DNA of 64,000 nt from Ferroplasma acidiphilum (GCF_002078355.1 NZ_CP015363.1:372001-436000), one strand, 5' to 3'. Shown: positions 1 through 9,056, counted from the stretch's first letter. The notes: generated by a model not told the origin, from the letters alone. Translations and numbers: made by a program.

Positions 1-222
1 TTTAAATTTGCCCCTGATTATAAGGAGGATCTCGCAACATACCAGGTTAACCATATTACAGGTGTAATATCAGGTACAGAGTATTCGCCGCCCAAGTGTT
101 CCACCCTGAGGTCTAACCATCTCTGCTACATGGGCGATGATCCATTGTGTGCAAGAATAAAGCATCCCATGCAGTATTATGAAGCCAAAAAGAAAAGTTC
201 AGGAAACTATAGAAAAAAATAA
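1..222 (+). CDS. priL: DNA primase large subunit, C-terminal end (partial)
   Basis: The window opens inside a gene; the last 73 codons read in frame from base 1 to a TAA at 220-222. The fragment carries three cysteines (C33, C42, C50 of the fragment) in the arrangement PPKCSTL, LCYMGDD, LCARIKHP, which is the end of the 4Fe-4S domain of archaeal/eukaryotic primase large subunits. PriL partners the catalytic subunit PriS and controls initiation of RNA primers. The fourth cluster cysteine and the N-terminal domain lie outside the window. It converges on SRP19 with a 1-bp gap. Confidence 0.85.
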   Translation, partial: FKFAPDYKEDLATYQVNHITGVISGTEYSPPKCSTLRSNHLCYMGDDPLCARIKHPMQYYEAKKKSSGNYRKK

Positions 223-223
223 T

Positions 224-472
224 CTACAATTTCTCATTGATAATTTTTATTATTGTTGATTTTTTAATATCAGCGTCAATTACAAACATTTTTGAATCCT
301 CATATGGAATTCTTGAATAATGGGCATCTCTCACTTCATATTTGAGATTCATAGTTCTTAATATCTGCTCCAGCTTATCATCGGAATAATTTTTTGCCCT
401 TTCCCTGCTGATCCTCCGCCCGTATTTTCTTGATATGGCGGGGTTAAAATACTGTGAATAAAGTGTTATCAT
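224..472 (-). CDS. srp19: Signal recognition particle 19 kDa subunit (SRP19)
   Basis: 82 residues, the usual archaeal length. The N-terminus LYSQYFNPAISRKYGRRISR followed by a lysine-rich helix and the RIPYEDSKMFVI strand are characteristic of SRP19. The protein binds the tips of 7S RNA helices 6 and 8 and helps SRP54 join the particle that targets membrane proteins. Its ATG overlaps the S8e stop codon (ATGA at 469-472), so the pair is translationally coupled. Confidence 0.9.
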   Translation of the reverse strand: MITLYSQYFNPAISRKYGRRISRERAKNYSDDKLEQILRTMNLKYEVRDAHYSRIPYEDSKMFVIDADIKKSTIIKIINEKL

Positions 473-849
473 TTTACTAATACTGCATTGATAATTCCAC
501 TCTGCCCGGGCCTTGATGTAATTCTGGCATTTCCTTCTTCTGTAGATATTATCGTGCCTTTATTCATTATATTTCTCTGTACATAATGGGGATCAGCATT
601 GTTTTCTTTTACAGTTAATATTTTCAGCTTCTTTGTGGTTTTGTCTTCCGGGTTGTATATGTTTGCAAACTGCTCTTTCAGCAATAGCAATTTCCTGTTG
701 CCGCCCATTGTCCTGAGGCTCCTGCGTTCTGTCTCACCGATTCTGGTGAATGAGGGTTCCCTGCCGAGTTCATACCTTCTCTTTGAATGCTCCCTCCTTA
801 ACTTTCCTCCTGTAAACTTCTTTGTACTTTTACCCTGATAAATTGTCAT
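469..849 (-). CDS. rps8e: 30S ribosomal protein S8e
   Basis: 126 residues. The start IYQGKSTKKFTGGKLRREHS, the GREPSFTRIG segment and the C-terminal ITSRPGQSGIINAVLV match archaeal S8e, a small-subunit protein found only in archaea and eukaryotes. It is the first gene of an S8e-SRP19 pair. The start codon at 847-849 follows an AT-rich upstream region with TATA-like sequence, so the pair probably has its own promoter within 850-900. Confidence 0.93.
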   Translation of the reverse strand: MTIYQGKSTKKFTGGKLRREHSKRRYELGREPSFTRIGETERRSLRTMGGNRKLLLLKEQFANIYNPEDKTTKKLKILTVKENNADPHYVQRNIMNKGTIISTEEGNARITSRPGQSGIINAVLVK

Positions 850-1000
850 ATCATCCCTTATTTATTGTAATTATATAAGTTTATTTATGTATTATACGGC
901 TCAACCAATCATTAACCGTTTATCATCTACAGAAGCAGGAATATTATAATTCCATGGATATACAAAAAATAAAAATAAACAGACGTAATTATATTTTACT

Positions 1001-2713
1001 GTGAACAGATATTCAATTATATTTAAAAACATCAAAAGTGTATGGTATCTTATCATTGTTGTAATAGGAGCATCACTTGCATATGCCTATCTCCGGCTGC
1101 TTGTTCCACTATATATTGGAGATGCTGTCAACAACCTGGTTGGAAAAAACTATATTATTATCCTCCATTTTGCCCTTCTTATTTTTGGTGTAACGGTGGC
1201 ATCATCTATATTTGATTTTGCCATTGATTACTATGCAAATAAGGCAAGCCAGAAATTTGTTTACAATCTCAGAAAAAATGAATTTTCACATTTGCTGGCA
1301 AAAAATTATGAATATTTTAATAGCAATTCTACAGGCAATATACTTTCAAAATTTACCATGGATATAGAGACACTTAGAAGGCTTGTAAATATGTCACTTT
1401 CTAACCTTTTCAGTGTAACATTCCTTATTATAATAGCAGGCATTGACCTTACCAGGTTATATTACGGATTTACAGTAATATTTTTCGTGGTTATAGCACC
1501 AATAATTTATTTTACCCTTGTTATGCAGAGGAAGCAAAGAAAGTACTGGCGTGCCCTGAGGGACAAATACGGGACAATGAACAACCTGATCAACCAGAAT
1601 ATTATCGGAAACAGGGTTGTCAGAAGCTTCACTGCGGAAGAGGAGGAAATTAAAAGATTTAACAACTCTACAGACTCATATTTCGATGATTATAAGGGAA
1701 TAGCAGGCGTAAGGTCTCTGTATAACCCACTTCTTGCACTCTTTTTAAGCCTTGCAATAGGATTTGTTTTAATATATGGCGGAATAGAAAGCATTGATTC
1801 CATCATCTCAGTTGGGAGTGTCATTGCAGCGGTAAATATATTTACACTGGTTCTCCGCCCTGTGAGGTTTTATGGGCGTTATATTTCATTCTATGAAAAT
1901 GGCATGGCAAGCCTCGATAGAATTAACGCAATAAACAATGATAACTCTGACTATAAAGGTACACTGTTGCCGGAGGTGTATGGAAGAATAAGCCTGGAAA
2001 ATCTCGGCTATAAGAGCAATAATTCAACTATTTTAACCGGTATTAATATGGATATAGCTCCAGGCGAAAGGGTAGCCATTGTTGGAGAGACCGGTGCTGG
2101 AAAAACCACACTGGTAAATATCATTTCGGGGTTATACAAGAACTATACAGGCCACGCATACCTGGACGGAACAGAGTTAAAGGAAATAGATGATAAGCTG
2201 ATAAGGGAAAAAATTGGCATAGTATCACAGGATGCAATACTGTTTTCAGGGACTATCAGGTATAATATAACAATGGGAAAGGATTATACTGATGACCAGG
2301 TAAGGAATGCAGCAAAACTTTCCATGCTTGATGATTTCATTGACAGCCTTCCGTCAGGTTATGATACGCCGGTTGGTGAGAGGGGAATAACACTCTCCGG
2401 AGGGCAAAAACAGAGGATGGCTATTGCCAGGATAATAATCAGGAATCCACAGATTATTATATTTGACGATTCCACATCAAATCTGGATGCGGACACAGAG
2501 ACAAGGTTTTTGAATACAATTCAAGGATTCATCGCAGGAAAAACCACCATAATAATAAGCCATAAAATCTCATCTGTAATGCTGGCTGAAAGGGCATATG
2601 TTATTGAAAAGGGAAGGGTTACTGAATATGGCTATATTAAGGACTTGATAAAGAGCAATGGCTCTTTCTCCGATATATTTGCCGGTAAGTTCAGGGGTGA
2701 TGCGATTGAATAA
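1001..2713 (+). CDS. ABC exporter half-transporter, degenerate ATPase subunit
   Basis: 570 residues: about six membrane segments (residues 10-300), then a nucleotide-binding domain with Walker A GETGAGKTT (about 360), signature LSGGQ (about 465), Walker B IIIFDDSTS (about 487) and the switch histidine in SHK. The residue after Walker B is Asp rather than the catalytic Glu, so this site is probably the non-hydrolysing one. A GTG start is used; an A/T-rich box about 28 bp upstream fits a leaderless transcript. It overlaps the next half-transporter by 14 bp and the two probably form a heterodimer. Substrate unknown (multidrug or lipid exporter family). Confidence 0.88.
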   Translation: MNRYSIIFKNIKSVWYLIIVVIGASLAYAYLRLLVPLYIGDAVNNLVGKNYIIILHFALLIFGVTVASSIFDFAIDYYANKASQKFVYNLRKNEFSHLLAKNYEYFNSNSTGNILSKFTMDIETLRRLVNMSLSNLFSVTFLIIIAGIDLTRLYYGFTVIFFVVIAPIIYFTLVMQRKQRKYWRALRDKYGTMNNLINQNIIGNRVVRSFTAEEEEIKRFNNSTDSYFDDYKGIAGVRSLYNPLLALFLSLAIGFVLIYGGIESIDSIISVGSVIAAVNIFTLVLRPVRFYGRYISFYENGMASLDRINAINNDNSDYKGTLLPEVYGRISLENLGYKSNNSTILTGINMDIAPGERVAIVGETGAGKTTLVNIISGLYKNYTGHAYLDGTELKEIDDKLIREKIGIVSQDAILFSGTIRYNITMGKDYTDDQVRNAAKLSMLDDFIDSLPSGYDTPVGERGITLSGGQKQRMAIARIIIRNPQIIIFDDSTSNLDADTETRFLNTIQGFIAGKTTIIISHKISSVMLAERAYVIEKGRVTEYGYIKDLIKSNGSFSDIFAGKFRGDAIE

Positions 2714-4415
2714 TTATTTTATCAGGCTTTTAAAAGAGATACTTGCATATAAAAGGAATTCCACAATAATTATTTCCGCCATACTGGCGTCATCTGTAAT
2801 AGCAATGATCGGGCCTTACATAATAGGTATAGCTACAGATTCTATTATAGCCCTGAAATTTAAAATACTTATAATTCTGGCGGTACTATATCTTGGCATT
2901 TATATAATAAATTATATAGCAGAAAACAGGCGGACTAAATACATGATGAATACATCCCAGGCCGTAATAAAGGGGCTCAGAGACAGGGCATTCAGGAATC
3001 TTCAGTACGTACCATTAAAATACTATGCAGGCAAGAATGCCGGGCAGATTATAAGCAGGATAACCAATGATGCTGAAACACTTTCAGATTTTCTTACATT
3101 CCAGCTTCCACAGGTAGTTGCAGGCATAGCTGGAATTATAGCTTCCATATTTATTATGATCTACCTTGACCCACTACTTACAGTATACGCTGTTATTATT
3201 ATCCCGATGCTGCTTGCAACTGTATTTCTTATGAATAAAAGAATTAAATTCAATTACATGAATGTGAGGAGAAGGATAGCAGAGCTTACAGGCAATGTAG
3301 GAGAATCTATTAACGGGGTAAAAGCAATAAAAAGCTCCGGAACAGAAGATGTTTTCAATGATAATTTTGAAACTGTCAACTCAAATAATTATGAAGCCAA
3401 TATACGCGCAGTGCGGCTTACCTCACTGTTTTCAAGCATAGTCCAGATTATAGAAGGGCTTGGTATAATGATAGTACTCTATGAAGGTGGTGCAGAGGTT
3501 TTTGGCAGGGTTATAAGTATTGGAATCCTTGTATCCTTTATTGTCTATGTCCAGAGCTTTTTCAACCCTATTGTCCAGCTGTCCCAGTTCTATAATTCAT
3601 ACCAGTCTTCCTCCATAGCAATAGAGAGAATTTACCGCATAATAGATGAAGAAAATGATTATACAACCAACGGTTCTAACATACCTGCATTCACGGACAA
3701 GCTCAAATTCAACAATGTCACATTTTCCTATGGGAAAGAGAGGATAATAGACAATCTTTCCATGGTTATTGAAAAAGGCAAGAGGATAGCAATAATAGGA
3801 AAAACAGGCGCAGGAAAAACCACCATATCAAATCTTATATTGAATTTTTACAAACCTGACACCGGAACAATAACCATGGATGGGGTGGATATAAATAACT
3901 TTAATACCATGGAATACAGAAAGCTTTTTGGGGTAATTTTGCAGGATCCGTTCCTATTCGATGGAACTATACTTGAAAATATAAGATTTGCAGATTATTC
4001 CATTCCGGAAGAGGAAATAAAAGAAAAAATCTCCAGCCTCGGGCTTGACAGCATTATCGGGCCTCTGGGGTTATATGCTAATGTAGGTGAACGTGGGTCC
4101 AATCTTTCCGAAGGGCAAAGGCAGGCAGTTTCAATATTAAGGGCAGCTGTTAATAACCCGCAGATCATAATAATGGATGAGGCCACATCACAGCTGGATA
4201 TGAAAAATGAATCTATAATTCAGAGTGCAATATTCAAATTTATGGAGGGAAAAACTATAATTATCATAGCACACCATCTCCAGACTATAATACATTCTGA
4301 TTATATATATTACATAGACAGGGGCAAAACGCTGGAAGAGGGCGAACCTGACATGTTAATGGGTGAAGGGACGAGATTCTATGATCTTTACATAAAAAAT
4401 AAATTACTGATTTAA
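2700..4415 (+). CDS. ABC exporter half-transporter, catalytic ATPase subunit
   Basis: 571 residues from the ATG at 2700. An upstream in-frame ATG at 2658 lies deep inside the previous gene; the 2700 ATG follows AGGGGTG and gives the expected N-terminus. Membrane domain to about residue 310, then Walker A GKTGAGKTT, Walker B IIIMDEATS with the catalytic Glu, and H-loop AHH. Its signature reads LSEGQ instead of LSGGQ. Together with its partner this gives one canonical and one degenerate ATP site, as in TM287/288-type heterodimers. It ends in a 4-bp convergent overlap with the MazG-like gene. Confidence 0.88.
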   Translation: MRLNNYFIRLLKEILAYKRNSTIIISAILASSVIAMIGPYIIGIATDSIIALKFKILIILAVLYLGIYIINYIAENRRTKYMMNTSQAVIKGLRDRAFRNLQYVPLKYYAGKNAGQIISRITNDAETLSDFLTFQLPQVVAGIAGIIASIFIMIYLDPLLTVYAVIIIPMLLATVFLMNKRIKFNYMNVRRRIAELTGNVGESINGVKAIKSSGTEDVFNDNFETVNSNNYEANIRAVRLTSLFSSIVQIIEGLGIMIVLYEGGAEVFGRVISIGILVSFIVYVQSFFNPIVQLSQFYNSYQSSSIAIERIYRIIDEENDYTTNGSNIPAFTDKLKFNNVTFSYGKERIIDNLSMVIEKGKRIAIIGKTGAGKTTISNLILNFYKPDTGTITMDGVDINNFNTMEYRKLFGVILQDPFLFDGTILENIRFADYSIPEEEIKEKISSLGLDSIIGPLGLYANVGERGSNLSEGQRQAVSILRAAVNNPQIIIMDEATSQLDMKNESIIQSAIFKFMEGKTIIIIAHHLQTIIHSDYIYYIDRGKTLEEGEPDMLMGEGTRFYDLYIKNKLLI

Positions 4416-4789
4416 TCCTCCTTTTTATGATCCGGGGAGGGTATTTTTACCAGCTTTCCTTTTACCTTATCCGGATCATACCGTTTATCCAGTTCTTTCA
4501 TTTTCTGCCTGTAGGCACCCTCAAGGTTAAAATGCAGGTGATCTGCAATGGCAAAGCATGAAAACAATATATCCGAGACTTCATTTTTTATCATTTCCAG
4601 TGATTTATTGTCCTTGCCATTCAATATGTTATTTTCAAATTCCTTATCCCTCCATAATAAAATTTCCAAAAGTTCATTGGATTCTACAGAGCAATTCATT
4701 GCAAGGTCTTTTATTGTGTGGAACTTCCTCCAGTCTCTTTTATCTATAAATTCAGAAGCTATGCCTTCCAATTCTTTAATATCTGACAT
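4412..4789 (-). CDS. MazG-like nucleotide pyrophosphohydrolase
   Basis: 125 residues, all-alpha. The acidic pairs in SNELLEILLW and KNEVSDILF correspond to the metal-binding ExxE and ExxD motifs of the MazG/RS21-C6 (dCTP pyrophosphatase-like) superfamily. Such enzymes hydrolyse non-canonical or excess (d)NTPs to NMP and pyrophosphate. The sequence WRKFHTIKDLAMNCSVESNE matches the RS21-C6 branch better than full-length MazG. Single gene, convergent with the ABC pair. Substrate not inferable. Confidence 0.8.
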   Translation of the reverse strand: MSDIKELEGIASEFIDKRDWRKFHTIKDLAMNCSVESNELLEILLWRDKEFENNILNGKDNKSLEMIKNEVSDILFSCFAIADHLHFNLEGAYRQKMKELDKRYDPDKVKGKLVKIPSPDHKKED

Positions 4790-5027
4790 GTTATGGTATT
4801 TAATAAATTAATAAATAGTTGACTGGAATGTTGGAATATTCCTTATCATTTTTTAAACTCTGAAATGATAATTTTGAACTTATTGTAAACTCTGGTTGTG
4901 CAGTAACTTTTTATAAAGCTGTAAAATGAAAGTTTTATCCTAATTTTATAAAAATCCGGTCTGTAGTGTATAAAGAAACTGATAAATTATGGATTTTTAA
5001 AAAAGCAGTATTAAGAGAAAACAATAG
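4790..5027. other. Intergenic, no gene recognised
   Basis: AT-rich spacer between the MazG-like gene start and the 3' end of tRNA-Leu. It holds TATA-like stretches for the MazG-like gene just beyond 4790, but no credible reading frame or RNA fold was seen. Confidence 0.4.
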
Positions 5028-5112
5028 TGCGGAGGGTCGGATTTGAACCGGCGAACCCCTTTGGGAATAGATTTTGAGTCTATCACCTTTAGCCTGACTC
5101 GGTAACCTCCGC
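5028..5112 (-). tRNA. tRNA-Leu (anticodon CAA)
   Basis: On the minus strand the acceptor arms GCGGAGG and CCTCCGC pair perfectly, with discriminator A at 5028. The anticodon stem ATAGA/TCTAT encloses loop CTCAAAA, giving anticodon CAA (reads UUG). A long variable arm marks a class II tRNA, as expected for Leu. The 3' CCA is not encoded. No intron. Confidence 0.93.
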
Positions 5113-5171
5113 TTGCACTGATATTGCATCATATATTATAAATTTTATAATGAATGTTATTATTACTGTTT

Positions 5172-5378
5172 ATGGAGCTATGCATTTCAATAGATGAAGA
5201 TAACTGTAATGCACTGTATAATTCATTAATTCAGGACAATAATCAGGATATAGAAATGGAATGCACTAACAATAAACTTATAATAAAAATAATAAATGTA
5301 AAATTAAGTTCCATCTACAATCTTGTAGATGATATTATAAGGGACTATGAGACATATAAAAAAGTCGGTGAATTATAA
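5172..5378 (+). CDS. Pcc1-like protein (KEOPS complex subunit candidate)
   Basis: 68 residues from the ATG at 5172 (an in-frame ATG at 5154 adds MLLLLF). The order strand MELCISI, helix with ALYNSLIQD, strand IEMECTNNKLIIKII and a C-terminal helix matches the small Pcc1 dimerisation subunit of KEOPS, which makes the t6A modification on ANN-decoding tRNAs. A TATA box around 5133-5146 puts transcription start near 5165, favouring 5172. It sits next to a tRNA gene and converges on TFB. The fold assignment is by pattern only, because sequence conservation in Pcc1 is low. Confidence 0.55.
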   Translation: MELCISIDEDNCNALYNSLIQDNNQDIEMECTNNKLIIKIINVKLSSIYNLVDDIIRDYETYKKVGEL

Positions 5379-5381
5379 AAT

Positions 5382-6317
5382 TCACTCCTCAATTGTTAAA
5401 TTGAGTTTTTCTGTCAGTTCCTTATATCTGTTTCTAATAGTTACCTCAGTAACACCGGCTACTTCAGCAATTGCCCTCTGGGTTCTTCTTTCCCCTGTGA
5501 TGAGAGATGCTATATATATTGCAGCTGCTGCAACTCCTGTAGGCCCTTTTCCAGATGTCAGGTCATTGTCTATTGCCATTTTTAATATTTCCTCAGCCCT
5601 CTTCCTGGCTTCCATTGATAATCTAAGCTTGGAACAGAATCTGTTCACGTAGTCATCGGGTTTTGATGGGAGTATATTCAGTTTCAGGTATCTGGCCATA
5701 ATTCTGTATGTCCTGCCTATTTCTTTCTTCTTTACCCTTGTAACAGATGCAATTTCATCCAGTGTCCTTGGAACATTTGTAATTCTGCATGCTGCATAAA
5801 TTGATCCGGCTACGACTCCCTCTATGGACCTGCCCCTGATCATATTCTGCTTAACTGCTTTTCTGTAGATAACTGCAGATGTTTCACGGACATCATTGGG
5901 TATGCTCAGGTTTGAAGCCATTCTTTCCAGTTCTTGCAATGCCTGTGAAAGATTCCGCTCTGCTGCATTTGATACCTTTATTCTCTTCTGCCACTTCCTG
6001 AGCCTGTACAGCTGTGCCCTGTTTCTTGTTGGTATTGATTTCCCATATGAATCTTTGTTTTTCCATGAAATATCTGTGGATAATCCCTTGTCATGGATCG
6101 TGTATGTCATTGGAGAACCTGTCCTGGCCCTGCTTTCACTCTGTTCTGAGTCGAAAGCCCTCCATTCCGGCCCTTCATCAATATAACTGTCATCTATGAC
6201 AAGGCCACAGTTGGAGCAAACTAATTCACCACGTTCATAATCTCTTACTAACTGTGAAGAACCGCACTCAGGACACTTGTCTATCTCATAAATATTTTTT
6301 TTCTTTTCTGTTGCCAT
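5382..6317 (-). CDS. tfb: Transcription initiation factor B (TFB), copy 1
   Basis: 311 residues with the full TFB layout: N-terminal zinc ribbon (CPECG about residue 15, CSNCG about 34), B-reader/linker segment [11 protein letters not shown], and two cyclin-fold repeats (about 115-205 and 210-305), the second containing the DNA-binding helix [19 protein letters not shown] bridges TBP-DNA and RNA polymerase. It is cotranscribed with gar1 just upstream (9-bp gap), a common archaeal pairing. A second, divergent TFB gene lies about 440 bp away. Confidence 0.95.
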   Translation of the reverse strand: MATEKKKNIYEIDKCPECGSSQLVRDYERGELVCSNCGLVIDDSYIDEGPEWRAFDSEQSESRARTGSPMTYTIHDKGLSTDISWKNKDSYGKSIPTRNRAQLYRLRKWQKRIKVSNAAERNLSQALQELERMASNLSIPNDVRETSAVIYRKAVKQNMIRGRSIEGVVAGSIYAACRITNVPRTLDEIASVTRVKKKEIGRTYRIMARYLKLNILPSKPDDYVNRFCSKLRLSMEARKRAEEILKMAIDNDLTSGKGPTGVAAAAIYIASLITGERRTQRAIAEVAGVTEVTIRNRYKELTEKLNLTIEE

Positions 6318-6326
6318 TTTATCACC

Positions 6327-6539
6327 TTAACATTTAATATATACCTTCTGGATATTATCATCCTTGCTGGCTATATATGCGAGTGCATATGGACCTGATA
6401 CAGGGCCTAATATTTTTGTTACTTTTCCTATAACGGCATCATATTCATTAACCAGTTTGTTATGGAGTCCGATACAGTCATTCACCCTCAATAATACCTC
6501 ATTATTGAATTTATGTACTATTGTGCACTCAGTTTTCAT
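6327..6539 (-). CDS. gar1: H/ACA ribonucleoprotein subunit Gar1
   Basis: 70 residues from the ATG at 6537-6539. The longer frame reaching 6557 is rejected because a clear ribosome site, GAGGTG on the minus strand (6543-6548), stands at the right distance before the inner ATG. The core IGKVTKILGPVSGPYALAYI is the Gar1/Naf1 beta-barrel signature. Gar1 joins Cbf5, Nop10 and L7Ae in guide-RNA-dependent pseudouridylation of rRNA. First gene of a gar1-tfb unit. Confidence 0.85.
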   Translation of the reverse strand: MKTECTIVHKFNNEVLLRVNDCIGLHNKLVNEYDAVIGKVTKILGPVSGPYALAYIASKDDNIQKVYIKC

Positions 6540-6757
6540 ATACACCTCTATATGCAAATTGAGTATATAAGCATTACGTAATATTATTAAAACTACCTGT
6601 TATGATATTAAAATATTCGTGTATAAACATGTATATTACGGCATTTACTTAATTGTTATACAGTTTATCAGTAAATTTTTATAGCCAATTTTAGCTCCAA
6701 AATATAATAAAACTTTAATACTTAATGTAATATCTATTTTAATATTTGGGTGTGTCT
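6540..6757. promoter_or_regulatory. Divergent promoter region between gar1-tfb and the second tfb
   Basis: About 218 bp separating the two TFB transcription units. It contains a perfect 10-bp palindrome ATTACGTAAT near 6574-6583 and several TATA-like runs. GGGTG (6748-6752) serves as ribosome site for the second TFB. Because both start codons are preceded by ribosome sites, the transcripts probably have short leaders. Regulation of the two TFB genes must be set here. Confidence 0.45.
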
Positions 6758-7675
6758 ATGAAAACAGATGAAGTTAAGAATTGTCCTGAATGCGGGTCAA
6801 TTCATTTGGTTAAGGATTATGACAGGGGTGAATTGACATGCTATGATTGTGGGATTGTTATAGAAGATTCCCTGATAGATCAGGGGCCTGAATGGCGTGC
6901 ATTTGATTCTGAACAGGATGGGAAGAGGTCAAGAACCGGGTCACCTATGAGTTTTTTAAGCCACGACAAGGGGCTTGCTACAGAAATATCATGGTCAAAT
7001 AAGGACTATTATGGAAAGCGGATTCCGCATAAAAACAGGTCGCAGATATACCGTGTAAGGAAATGGCATCAGAGGATAAGGGTTAGCAATGCTGCCGAAA
7101 GAAACCTGGCACTGGCGCTCCAGGTTTTAAATGAGGACGGGGCAAAACTTGGAATTCCGAAAGATATCAAAGAAAGTGCTGCACTGATTTATAGAAAGGC
7201 TGTTGAAAAAAACCTTATCAGGGGAAGGAGCATAGAAAGCATTGTATGTGCTTCTATTTACGCATCCTGCAGGATGATCAATATACCCAGAACACTTGAT
7301 GAAATTTCAAAGGTTTCCGAGGTCAATAAGAAAAAAATTGGAAAAGCTTACCGCCATCTTGCCAAGGAACTGGCACTTAATCTACAGCCAACAACTCCAT
7401 ATTCATATGTATCACAGTTTTGCAATAAACTGGACCTGGACAAGCAGGTTATAATGGACAGCGAGCATATAATCAGGCTTGCCGGAGAATCAGGTCTATC
7501 TACTGGAAAGGGGCCAACTGGCATAGCTGCTGCAGCCATATACATCGCAGCCATGAAAAACGGTAAACAGCGTACGCAGAAGGATGTTGCCCGTGTGTCC
7601 GGAGTTACCGAGGTAACCATCAGAAACCGTTATAAGGAAATTAGCAAAAAGCTAGGAATAGATGATGTAGATTAA
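6758..7675 (+). CDS. tfb: Transcription initiation factor B (TFB), copy 2
   Basis: 305 residues from the ATG at 6758; upstream TTG (6746) and GTG (6752) are in frame, but GGGTG immediately before favours the ATG. Zinc ribbon CPECG...CYDCG, the invariant [11 protein letters not shown] segment, two cyclin repeats and terminal [15 protein letters not shown] are all present, so the copy looks functional. It is close to copy 1 throughout but differs at many surface and reader-region positions. Multiple TFBs are known in several archaea and are thought to give promoter-class or stress-specific initiation. Confidence 0.95.
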   Translation: MKTDEVKNCPECGSIHLVKDYDRGELTCYDCGIVIEDSLIDQGPEWRAFDSEQDGKRSRTGSPMSFLSHDKGLATEISWSNKDYYGKRIPHKNRSQIYRVRKWHQRIRVSNAAERNLALALQVLNEDGAKLGIPKDIKESAALIYRKAVEKNLIRGRSIESIVCASIYASCRMINIPRTLDEISKVSEVNKKKIGKAYRHLAKELALNLQPTTPYSYVSQFCNKLDLDKQVIMDSEHIIRLAGESGLSTGKGPTGIAAAAIYIAAMKNGKQRTQKDVARVSGVTEVTIRNRYKEISKKLGIDDVD

Positions 7676-7707
7676 AATCCCGGTACATCAACTTAAACTT
7701 TATTGTT

Positions 7708-8448
7708 TTATATTGAAGAAGTCCGGACTCCTATGGATATAAAAGCTGTATGGTCTATTATATTGTTATCGGGCCTGGTCGCATTTTCCCGAACAATAAT
7801 GTTGCGTTTTATCAGTTCCACTGTTTCCAGCACATAAAAATTTAGCTTCTTCATGGCTATAACATTCTTTTCTGCCTGATTAAAATTGGGAGAGTAAGTA
7901 ACAAGGTATCCTCCCGGCACGATATATTTCTTCATATTTTCAACTACATCCCATGGATCAGGTATATCAAGTATAGCAGCATCATATTTGCCAGGCAAAT
8001 TATCTGACCGGATATCTCCATGAATGGTCTCCCAGTTACCCGGTTCCATAAATCTCTCCACGTTGCCCCTCGCAATATCTATAGTGCTTTTGTTTATATC
8101 CATTGTAACCAGTTTGCCTCCATTTCCTATCGCTTTCAGGATTGAGTAGCTTAAAGACCCTGTGCCAGCGCCAGCTTCAAGGATGCATGTACCGGGGAGT
8201 ATTCCTGCAGCATGTATTATGTAAGATGTATCCAGTGGCAATACTGCCTGGGTATTCCTTCCAGAAATTTCATTAAAAAATTGAGGGTCTGGCTTCAATG
8301 CTATAAATTCCCTGTTTTTTAACCTTACAATGTCTCCAGGTTCTATAAATGAATTCTTTGGAAGGTTTATCCGTTCCTTTCCGAAATAGGCTATAAGGTT
8401 CTTTTCATCCAGAATTCCGGAAATTTCCTCTGATTTTAATATTAACAT
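7708..8448 (-). CDS. trmI: tRNA (adenine-N1)-methyltransferase TrmI
   Basis: 246 residues. A small N-terminal beta domain (1-65) is followed by a Rossmann methyltransferase with SAM motif I CILEAGAGTGSLSYSI (about 87-102), acidic residue in VTMDINK and motif IV DAAILDIPDPWD. This is the layout of archaeal TrmI, which makes m1A at position 57/58 of the tRNA T-loop using S-adenosylmethionine. It is followed 3' by the end of tfb copy 2 (convergent) and preceded by guaAA with a 10-bp gap, so both are probably in one transcript. Confidence 0.88.
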   Translation of the reverse strand: MLILKSEEISGILDEKNLIAYFGKERINLPKNSFIEPGDIVRLKNREFIALKPDPQFFNEISGRNTQAVLPLDTSYIIHAAGILPGTCILEAGAGTGSLSYSILKAIGNGGKLVTMDINKSTIDIARGNVERFMEPGNWETIHGDIRSDNLPGKYDAAILDIPDPWDVVENMKKYIVPGGYLVTYSPNFNQAEKNVIAMKKLNFYVLETVELIKRNIIVRENATRPDNNIIDHTAFISIGVRTSSI

Positions 8449-8458
8449 TTATTATCAC

Positions 8459-9025
8459 TTATTTCCTGCAAACATCAATAAAATTCTTGAAAATTTCAGT
8501 TCCATGCTCAGTATTATTTACCTCAGGATGGAACTGGACAGCAAAAATATCTTTTGTTTTATGGTAGAAAGCCTGCACCTTGCATGTATCTGATGAGGCA
8601 CAGAGAACATATTCATCGGATAAGTTCTTAATTTCGTCGTTATGGCTTTCCCAGGCGTTAATGGTTTCAGGCATGCCGGCAAATATTGATTCACTTTTAA
8701 TAAATGTAACCTTCTTTTTCCCATATTCTGGGTGAATTGCCTTGCTTACAGTTGCGCCGGAATTAAGGGCGATAAATTGTGCTCCAACACATATGCCAAG
8801 GATGGGATAACTATGGGTTTCTATATATTGTTTTATATATCCAAGTTTCCCCACCTCAGAGTCAATACTTGCAGGGCCTCCAGAAAGTACAAGCCCATCA
8901 AGCCCGTCCAGGCTTGTGTTTTCAACTGTGTTAGGGTATATTTCGGAATCCACGCCAAATGATCTGATAACTCTCCACTCCCTATGGGTCCACTGGCCAC
9001 CATTATCAATAACGCCTATCTTCAT
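8459..9025 (-). CDS. guaAA: GMP synthase, glutamine amidotransferase subunit
   Basis: 188 residues. Class I amidotransferase with nucleophile Cys in GICVGAQ and the His/Glu pair in FHPEVNNTEHG. The start MKIGVIDNGGQWTHREWR is typical of the separate archaeal glutaminase subunit, which supplies ammonia to the GuaAB synthetase that converts XMP to GMP. A longer frame begins at 9046, but a TATA box centred near 9051 lies 26 bp before the inner ATG, supporting a leaderless start there. The elbow is GAQ where GHQ is usual; the His is not part of the triad. Confidence 0.9.
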   Translation of the reverse strand: MKIGVIDNGGQWTHREWRVIRSFGVDSEIYPNTVENTSLDGLDGLVLSGGPASIDSEVGKLGYIKQYIETHSYPILGICVGAQFIALNSGATVSKAIHPEYGKKKVTFIKSESIFAGMPETINAWESHNDEIKNLSDEYVLCASSDTCKVQAFYHKTKDIFAVQFHPEVNNTEHGTEIFKNFIDVCRK

Positions 9026-9044
9026 TTCTTGATAATACATTTCC

Positions 9045-9056
9045 AATATTTAAATT
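9045..9056 (-). promoter_or_regulatory. TATA box of guaAA (leaderless)
   Basis: AATTTAAATATT on the minus strand, centred about 26 bp upstream of the guaAA ATG at 9025. The divergent gene at 9142 has its own ATTAAATA box near 9103-9111, so two promoters sit back to back in 9026-9141. Confidence 0.6.

Noticed and set aside
599-838. Plus-strand open frame of 79 codons
   Set aside because: It is the complement of the S8e gene and has no family features or promoter.
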